From assembly GCF_963169125.1 (NCBI RefSeq), contig NC_084793.1, positions 38,776,578 to 38,840,577 of the forward strand: a DNA stretch of 64,000 nt. The letters run 5' to 3'. Shown piece by piece: positions 57,607 to 64,000 of this stretch. The position numbers and the translations under genes are program-made. The DNA is from Humulus lupulus (lineage: Eukaryota > Streptophyta > Magnoliopsida > Rosales > Cannabaceae). The stretch's first letter is position 1. Every line of letters starts with the position of its first letter. The notes beneath the pieces are model-generated. The model did not search any database and was not told where the DNA came from. It saw only the letters and a program-made list of their open reading frames with translations.

Positions 57607-59269
57607 ATGGATAGAGACTGGATGTCAGCGGATAGGTTATCCGTGAAATATAGGAATGGAGTTGAGTTTTTCTTGGAATTTTGTGCAAGAAATACTCAAT
57701 CTCCTAATAGTATTCCTTGTCCATGTGTTAAGTGTGGTAACATTGTGAGGATGTAAATTTTTAAAATAAAAGACCACACATTTAGGAATGGAATAGACAA
57801 AAGTTATAAAGTATGGTTTTTGCACGGAGAAAAAATGAAAGTCACTGATGAGGGACCATCTAAGAATAATAAGTATTTTGATGTGAATTACGAAGTTGAT
57901 GATATTGCAGAAATGATTGATGATGCACAATATGAATCACATGTGGATCCAATTAAATTTCAGTCAATCCTCTTAGAAAATGCTGAGAAACTTATTTTCC
58001 CTAATTGTACAAGGTTCACTAAATTATCAGCACTGCTTAGGTTGTATAACTTAAAAGTCAAACATGGGTGGAGTGATAAGGGAATGACAGAGTTGTTAAC
58101 ATTTTTAGGAGAATTATTACCCGAAGGTAATGAAATGTCGTCTTCATTTTATGAAGCAAAAAAGACACTGCGATCGTTAGGCATGCAATATGAAAAAAAT
58201 ACATGCTTGTCCTAACGATTGCATTTTATATCGAAAGAGATTTGTTGATGCAATTGCATGTCCGACATGTGGCGAGTCTAGATGGCAAAAGAAAAAAAAA
58301 ATCAGATGCAGTTAGAAAAGGTGTCCCTACAAAGGTTTTATGGTATCTACCACTGATACCTCATTTGGTTAGATTGTACCAAAATGATGATCATGCTAAA
58401 AATTTAATTTGGCATGCTAAAGACAGAGTAAAGGATGGCAAGCTAAGACATCCAGCTGACTCACCAGCTTGGAAAATGGTAGATGTTAAATGGACAGAAT
58501 TCGGCAATGAACCGAGGAATACTCGTTTGGGTCTTTCTGCTGACGGAATTAATCCACACAATTCCCTTAGTAGTAAATATAGTTGTTGGCCTGTAATGTT
58601 AGTCATTTATAATCCACCGCCATGGTTGTGTATGAAGAGGAAGTTTACCATGTTAACCTTGTTGATATCTGGTCCTAAACAACCTAGAAATGATATTGAT
58701 GTATACCTAGCTCCTTTAATTGATGATTTGAGCACATTGTGGTATGAGGGGGTTAATGCTTACGATGCTTATAAGAAAGAAAATTTTAATCTTAAAGCAG
58801 TGTTGTTGTGGACTATTAATGATTTTCCAGCCTTAGGTAATCTTTCTGGATTTAGTGTGAAAGGGTACAAGGCATGTCCCATTTGTGAAGAAGGGACTCA
58901 TTCTGAATATTTAAAACATTCTAGAAAGATTTGTTATATGGGACACCGAAAGTTCTTATCCAAAAAACATAAATTTCGAAGTTTGACAGATGCCTTTAAT
59001 GGTAAACCTGAATTTGGAAAGGCTCCACCACCTTTACTTGGAGGAAAATTGTTAACAAAGTTGAACAAAGTCCAATGAAAGTTCAGTAAACCAAGAAATT
59101 ATACAAATAAGAGAAAAAATGTTAGACATGAAAAAATAAAGAAAGTTTTAGATGGTGCGACAGGTTGTTGAAATAAGAAATCTATTTTTTTTTAGCTTAA
59201 GTATTGGGAGCATTTGGTTTTGCAGCACAAGTTGGATGTAATGCACATTGAGAAAAATGTGTCAGATAG
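57607..59269 (+). pseudogene. CACTA transposase TNP2, 5' part
   Basis: ATG 57607 opens with MDRDWMSADRLSVKYRNGVEFFLEF and PCPCVKCGNIVRM, the transposase-associated domain. A stop at 57754 is followed by degraded linker. The TNP2 domain follows, with KTLRSLGMQYEK, CPNDCILY, FVDAIACPTCGESRW and, in the next frame, KKSDAVRKGVPTKVLWYLP. Then come LGLSADGINPHNSLSSKYSCW (58530-58590), PWLCMKRKFTML, SGPKQPRNDIDVYLAPLIDDL and NDFPALGNLSGFSVKGYKACPIC. It ends HKLDVMHIEKNVSDS at 59269, at the LTR-like insertion. Frameshifts lie near 58195 and 58290, and there is a stop at 59076. The intact protein catalyses cut-and-paste transposition. Confidence 0.88.
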
Positions 59270-60768
59270 TGTTGCGAAAATTAATATACGCAAGTATACG
59301 CAGTCACACAAGTAATATAATGATAAGTAAGATCGTCTCCACAAGGATTTTAAACTAAATAATTGCAAAATCAACTAAAGAACAATTTAAAAATAAGCTA
59401 ACAAAATTAAGAAAATGATTGGAATATGAATCTGAAATTTAATGGGTATACGTAATTTCAATTAAAATAAAATGAAGAACTCAGAAAAAAATTAATTCAG
59501 AGAAGATCTATGTGAACAATTAGATCTGGATGGCTATTTCCCCTATATAAATTGCCCAGTTGTTATAGCAATGGTTCAGCAATCAAGCACAGAGTTAACC
59601 GATTTCACAAGAGGCCAGTAAGCTTTTTCCAAAACCCACTGATATACTTTCACAACTCAATTCAACATATTCCTATATTAAATCAGGTTGCAAAACAGTC
59701 ATTAAATCACCAAATCTCAGGTTATACAAGGTAGCAAAACATTCCTATTTTACTACTAAGATTTACCTAAAATAGTATTTCTCTTGCATCATTTAAGTGG
59801 ATTCAGCTAGACAAATTCTTTCCAAAATCAGATCTAGCTAGTTAATTGTTAGTTATGGCCAGTAAACAACAATCATTGAGCATTAATTACACTTAAATGA
59901 ACAATGGCAAAATTACTAAACTCATGCATTGAATCAATACTTCATCATATAGGGTTCATAGCCACCCAAATCTTAAGGAAATTAGTTCATGTCTGAAATC
60001 AAGATTACAAAACCAGCTGAAATGAAATCATCCATAATACTCAGTTCACAAATTAGATAATAAGAAGATACACTACAAAATGAGGAGGGTAGAAGAAAGA
60101 GTTAGAAGGATTTTTGTTGTGCTAAATCCTCCTAGTCGTGAGCCTTGTTGACCTTCCTCTTCTGTGTATTCTCTCTATTTTTCCTCTTTTTATCTCTGTA
60201 CTTTTTCTTTCTCTGATGGTAATGGTAATCGTTAGAATCCTCCAAAATGGTACTACTCTCTCTATACGGCTGGGTCCTTTTTTTTCTAGGGTACTTTTCC
60301 TTACCCTAATTAGACAGCCCATTTCCATCTTTGGTCCCTCTCTTGCCACCTCAGCCAGCTGACTTATTTCATTAAAATGGATGCCACATAGGCGCTAAGG
60401 TAATTACTTAAGTGCAGCTGGCTTTTGTCCACGTCATCTGCCTTCTCCCCAGGATTGCTATGCGTTTGGCCTACAGCATCGAAACAGCAATGCTCCCCTT
60501 TCAGTCTCTGTTTTCCTTCTGCTCCCTTTAATTCCCTTTGGCATTTTTAAGTTTCCTTTCCTAAACAACACAGAACAGATATTTACATAAAATATTTACA
60601 AATAATACATCAAATTACCGACTCTTAATATGGACTCGCTACCTAGAACATAATGGTAAAAATTAAACAAATTCACAGTAAACACACTTTCATTACTCTT
60701 TTCAACTTAAAAAAAAAACAAGTTCAAAGATCATAAAAATAACTCTAAATCCTAGAGTTATCAAATAG
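59265..60768 (-). mobile_element. LTR-like insertion (59270-60763) inside the CACTA transposase
   Basis: A 1,494-bp insertion splits TNP2 between the codons for ...NVSDS and LISTLLNIPG. The ends are TGTTGCG (59270) and GTTATCA (60763), i.e. TG...CA, and the flanks are gatag (59265-59269) and aatag (60764-60768), a 5-bp duplication with one mismatch. There is no protein domain. Read on the minus strand it starts TGATAACTCTAGGATTTAG and ends near CTTGCGTATATTAATTTTC, which fits a solo LTR or a small non-autonomous (TRIM-like) element. Orientation is tentative. Confidence 0.75.
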
Positions 60769-61605
60769 CTTAATTAGTACATTGCTGAATATTCCTGGTA
60801 GAAGTAAGGATGGAATTAAAGCTCGGTTGGATTTAAAAGTAATGGGCATATGCAATAAGTTACAACCAGAGGTTGGTGAGAGACGAACCTATTTACCACA
60901 TGCGTGTTATACCCTGTCTAAAGAAGAAAAATGAATTTTATGTCATTCTTTGTCGAATGTTAAAGTACCGGAAGGTTATTCTTCAAATATTTCTTCTCTG
61001 GTAGATATGAAAATTTTGAATTTAGTTGGAATGAAGTCTCATGACCATCATACACTACTTGAACATCTTCTACCGGTAGCTATCTGTTCTATGTTACCCA
61101 AAAAAGTTCGATATGCAATTACCAAACTATGATTTTTCTTTAAATCTATTTGTTGTAAATTGGTAGATGTGTCGAAGTTGGACAATCTTCAAACAAATAT
61201 CGTGATAATTAAGTGTGAGTTGGAGCAGTATTTCCCACCTTCATTTTTTGACATAATGGTTCATTTAATAGTTCATTTGGTGAGAGAAGTAAAATTGTGT
61301 GGACCAGTATACTTGAGATGGATGTACCCATTTGAACGGTATATGAAGGTTTTAAAAGGTTATGTTAGAAATAGAAGTAGACATGACGGTTGCATAGTTG
61401 AATCCTACATCGTTGAAGAAGCAATGGAGTTCTGCTCAGAATACTTATGAGGTGTTGCGAGCATTGGACTATGTTTTTCTAAAATTGAGTTTGAAATAAG
61501 TAAAGGTTGTAGAGGTGGTGTTGTTTCTGAAGTAAATAAATCTGATAGAGATGAAGCACATCGCCTAGTCTTACAAAATATTGATGATGTTCAACCATAC
61601 ATCAA
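60769..61605 (+). pseudogene. CACTA transposase TNP2, 3' part, with DUF4218-type domain
   Basis: It continues from the interrupted codon with LISTLLNIPGRSKDGIKARLDL, MGICNKLQPEV and TYLPHACYTLSKEEK, then a stop near 60932. NVKVPEGYSSNISSLVDM and VAICSMLPKKVRYAI lead, after a stop near 61130, into the DUF4218-type domain (61160-61450: LEQYFPPSFFDIMVHL, YLRWMYPFERYMKVLKGY, FCSEYL). DRDEAHRLVLQNIDDVQPYIK ends at donor AA|GTAAGT (exon end 61605). Next is a short exon 61702-61801 (EHFNWIKT, NKKWVEHYQNFST). Confidence 0.82.
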
Positions 61606-61891
61606 GTAAGTTCCCATACATATGCATGGTCAATCTTATTTTTCTCTTTCATTATATTGGCAATGAATTTTGTTTGTTGATATAAATGATATTTCTTGAA
61701 GAGAACATTTCAATTGGATCAAGACTACTTATCCTAATACGTCTCGGAATAAAAAATGGGTTGAACATTATCAAAATTTCAGCACTTAGTTCGAGAATGA
61801 GGTAAAATACTTGTGTTGTTCTTGTTTGAGTGTTATTGTATTTTAGCTTCTTAGACTTTAATATACTTTGTTTTATTTTATTGTATTCTAG

Positions 61892-62513
61892 GTTCTGAAT
61901 AACACCACAAACAAAGTGTCTGAAACACTAAAATGGATAGCACGAGGTCCTTCAATGAGTGTAATTAAGTATCAATGCTATTACATTCACGGTATTCAAT
62001 TCAACACCATAGAACGTGATAATATTAGAAAGACACAAAATAGTGGTGTTACTATTATCGCCCAGACTTTTCAAATATCTAGTTCCAAAGATAAAAATCC
62101 CATAAATTGTGATATGACATTTTATGGGGTGATCAAAGAAATTTGGGAACTAGATTATATGACTATTCGAATTCCTGTCTTCTTGTGTGATTGGGTGAAA
62201 AGTGATAATGGGGTCAAAATAGATGACTTAGGATTCACACTAGTGGACTTACTGAATAGGACATAAAGTTGACCGCTTTATAATGGCGTCACAAGCCAAG
62301 CAAGTATTTTATGTGAGTGATCCAGTAGATGCTCGATGGTCAGTTGTCCTAACAAGTCAACCGAAAGATTATCTGATCAAAGAGTCTGGGAGCGATGACA
62401 TTATACTTGAACAAGAAACATTTACCATTGATTCACCGCCTATTGATGTCACCAATGATAATGATGATGACTATATACGCAAGAATGGTGAAGGGTTGTG
62501 GGTAGATAATTAA
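61892..62513 (+). pseudogene. CACTA transposase 3' exon, DUF4216-type domain
   Basis: The exon follows acceptor TATTCTAG (61890-61891) and encodes LKWIARGPSMSVIKYQCYYIHGIQF, MTFYGVIKEIWELDY and IPVFLCDWVKSDNG, which is the DUF4216-type region that ends plant CACTA transposase genes. After a frameshift near 62265 the tail continues ASQAKQVFYVSDPVDARWSVV (typical word F-Y-V-x-D-P) to a stop at 62511-62513, Asp/Asn-rich at its end. A further acidic tail replaces any catalytic element. It is the last part of the transposase gene; the second gene starts 97 bp later. Confidence 0.82.
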
Positions 62514-62609
62514 AGGTATATATATTAATTTTATGATTTTGTTTTTATGTATTTTGTGAAGTTTATACCAGATAATATTTGTGTTTACTTAATTGAAGAT
62601 TAATTGATT

Positions 62610-63803
62610 ATGGATCCATCATATGATGAAAAGGGAAATCCGTTTGTTGATGATCATGGTAATGGTCTGGAGGGGATTAATCCTACCGCACCAACAAATA
62701 CACAAGATAAGAAATATAGGGGTAAATCGAACTGTAGTGATGTATTCAAAGCAAGAAGTAAGGGTCGCAATTATGAGGTCGAGTACAATCGTTTTGGTCG
62801 AGCGATGGGAAAAGGGGGGATCAAGATGAACAGCACCATCGGTCTTCTATCACGCACAACCCTTCCTTTAGATATCGACAATTGGAAACAAATGTCGAAG
62901 GATAAAAAAGAGACTTTATGGGGTCAAATACAGGTAAGCTATAATATTAACTATTAAATTTATCATAACGAATTAATATATTGAAAAAGTTTAATATTTT
63001 TGGGTTCGTTTGTGCAGGAAGCATTCAAACTTCCAAATTCTTCTAAAACAGGCGTCCTCAAAGAAGCAGGAAAAACATGGAGAAACTGGAAAACAAGACT
63101 AACAAAAGATCTTATATATGTATATAAGAATGTAGCTCCTGAGCTTCTTGCCAAGCCGCCATCAGACTACATCGAGTATTACAAACCTGAAGATTGGAAA
63201 AATTTTGTTGCGAAAATACTAATCTCAGATTGGGAAGAGATGAGAAAACAAAAACAAGATGCTCGGGCTCAGAAAAAGTATCCACATCACTTAGGGCGTG
63301 GTGGCTATAGACTGGTAGAGCAACAAATGGAAGAGGAATTGGGTCATGAGTTGACCGAATATGACAGAGCTGAGATGTGGACACGGGCACGGATGAACAA
63401 GAAAGGAGAAGTTATTAATGAAGAAACTCGAGATGTGACGAAGAAGATTGTAAGTGTTCTTTGATTTTTTAAAATAATTGTAATGATTAATGTGTCTGTT
63501 AAATTCTAATTGATTTATTTACTATGTATATAGGCAGAATACAGGAAAAAAGTAGCAGAAGGCGAGTTGGTGGAGGAAGGTTCAAACAATATACTAACAA
63601 TGGCATTAGGCACTCCAGAGCATGGGGGACGTGTTAGGGGGGTCAGTGCACATGTCGCTCCCCATCAATTTTTTCATGTCCCGCCGCCAAAAAGATTCAA
63701 TCACAAACAAAAAGGTGTGGAAGATGCTCATTATAAAGACCTTGAAGAGAAATGGCGTCAATCTAAAGAAAGGGCACGTCAACAAGAGGAAAAGTTAAAC
63801 TAG
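62610..63803 (+). CDS. CACTA second gene: Transposase_24-type DNA-binding protein, three exons
   Basis: ATG 62610. Exon 1 runs to 62933 (MDPSYDEKGNPFVDDHGNG, LPLDIDNWKQMSKDKKETLW) with donor CAG|GTAAGC. Exon 2 is 63018-63449 (acceptor TTGTGCAG; GVLKEAGKTWRNWKTRLTKD, KPEDWKNFVAKIL, KYPHHLGRGGY, EMWTRARMNKKGEV) with donor ATT|GTAAGT. Exon 3 is from 63534 (acceptor TATATAG; HVPPPKRFNHKQKG, then a Gln/Glu/Lys coiled coil). The frame is kept across both introns. The domain is the one named Transposase_24 in plant CACTA elements and corresponds to the TNPA-like role. A TAG at 63801-63803 may be the true stop or a mutation: a His/Pro-rich frame continues to the window end, so the 3' end is uncertain. 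Confidence 0.8.
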
Positions 63804-64000
63804 TTGATGGCGCATATTGCATCTCAACGGAGCGGTGCATTTGGATCATCAAATGCATCTGGTTCAGGTGTAGGAGAGCCTCAAACACACCACACGCACC
63901 ATATGCCCCTCCACCACCGACACAGGCACAACATGCTCTGCCACCACCGACATGGACATGTTATGCTCACCGACCACCCTCACAGCTACCATTTGCTCCT
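63804..64000 (+). other. Possible continuation of the CACTA second gene
   Basis: After TAG at 63801-63803 the same frame stays open for about 65 codons (LMAHIASQRSGAFGSSNASG, then a His-rich repeat) to the window edge. It resembles the low-complexity C-terminus of this family, so the stop may be a mutation. It is cut by the window. Confidence 0.45.

Larger units (their letters stand above)
55642..64000 (+). mobile_element. CACTA (En/Spm) transposon, 5' part to window end
   Basis: It begins CACTACTACAAAAAAGGGC, the standard CACTA terminus, with a possible 3-bp target ata (55639-55641); the other end lies outside the window. In order it has subterminal palindromic repeats (55660-55935), a leader exon and long intron, a TNP2-type transposase gene (57607-62513) and a second gene with a Transposase_24 domain (62610 onward). 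An LTR-like insertion sits in the transposase gene. Confidence 0.93.

Noticed and set aside
59552..60362. ORFs inside the insertion in the CACTA transposase
   Set aside because: No domain words. The insertion has LTR-like ends and an otherwise stop-rich sequence.
1..64000. A host gene, tRNA or rRNA in the window
   Set aside because: Every stretch with protein-like words belongs to a transposon family, and I saw no cloverleaf or rRNA words. PBS motifs are tRNA-complementary but are not tRNA genes.

Overview
This window is plant nuclear heterochromatin, very probably from a large-genome eudicot. It consists almost entirely of transposable elements nested inside one another, and I see no convincing host gene, tRNA or rRNA. 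The evidence is the mix of plant-specific families: Ty3/gypsy elements of Tekay/Del-like and Tat-like type, Copia LTRs, a hAT element, a CACTA (En/Spm) element, and hAT- and MULE-type MITEs. Several insertions have exact target-site duplications (TSDs) that I could read at both ends, and these define the layout. Element letters are mine.

Left part (1-21950). Element A (gypsy, minus strand, PBS at 493-503) has a ~3.7-kb LTR that ends at 4188 inside the 5' LTR of element B (gypsy, plus strand). B has a PBS, a small ORF upstream of gag, and a gag-protease-RT-RNase H pseudogene that stays in one frame. B is split by a solo LTR (7651-10527, TSD gcaac). At about 12165 B joins abruptly to the 3' half of a Tat-type element C. 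C has the integrase C-terminus, 90-bp tandem repeats, a minus-strand solo LTR (13928-16194, TSD gtcgg), an antisense intron-containing gene with a 'putative gypsy type transposon' domain, more tandem repeats, a polypurine tract and a 970-bp 3' LTR.

Middle (21951-45289). After a piece of Copia LTR (E1) comes Tat element F: LTR, PBS, gag, protease and the start of RT. F is interrupted by gypsy element G (23962-40708, TSD cggac). G carries a 753-bp solo LTR (TSD gttta) in its own 5' LTR, and a second degenerate gypsy element H in its 3' LTR. H's 5' LTR holds a 549-bp hAT MITE (TSD gcagaagc). F is interrupted again by a 1.74-kb Copia-type solo LTR (TSD ggcta).

Right part (45290-64000). F's RT is cut by a second Copia LTR (E2, same family as E1). 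E2 contains a gypsy solo LTR (45707-53577, TSD caaac), which itself contains a 5.5-kb hAT element (46200-51688, TSD agcacggc) with a recognisable three-exon transposase gene. E2 also holds a 364-bp MULE-type MITE (9-bp TSD). A CACTA element starts at 55642 and runs off the window. It encodes a TNP2 transposase (itself split by a 1.5-kb LTR-like insertion) and a Transposase_24-type second gene.

Three cross-element patterns seem most worth following. (1) Nine gypsy LTRs of different families carry a conserved splice-donor-like motif and a conserved acceptor-like motif, i.e. a predicted intron in the LTR leader. (2) Elements A, B and G share an extra small ORF about 150 bp after the PBS and upstream of gag. 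(3) Six LTRs contain a cluster of family-specific GC- or AT-type palindromes, in five of them in the leader just upstream of the predicted intron. All coding regions except perhaps parts of the CACTA second gene are broken, so they are annotated as pseudogenes where stops or frameshifts are visible.
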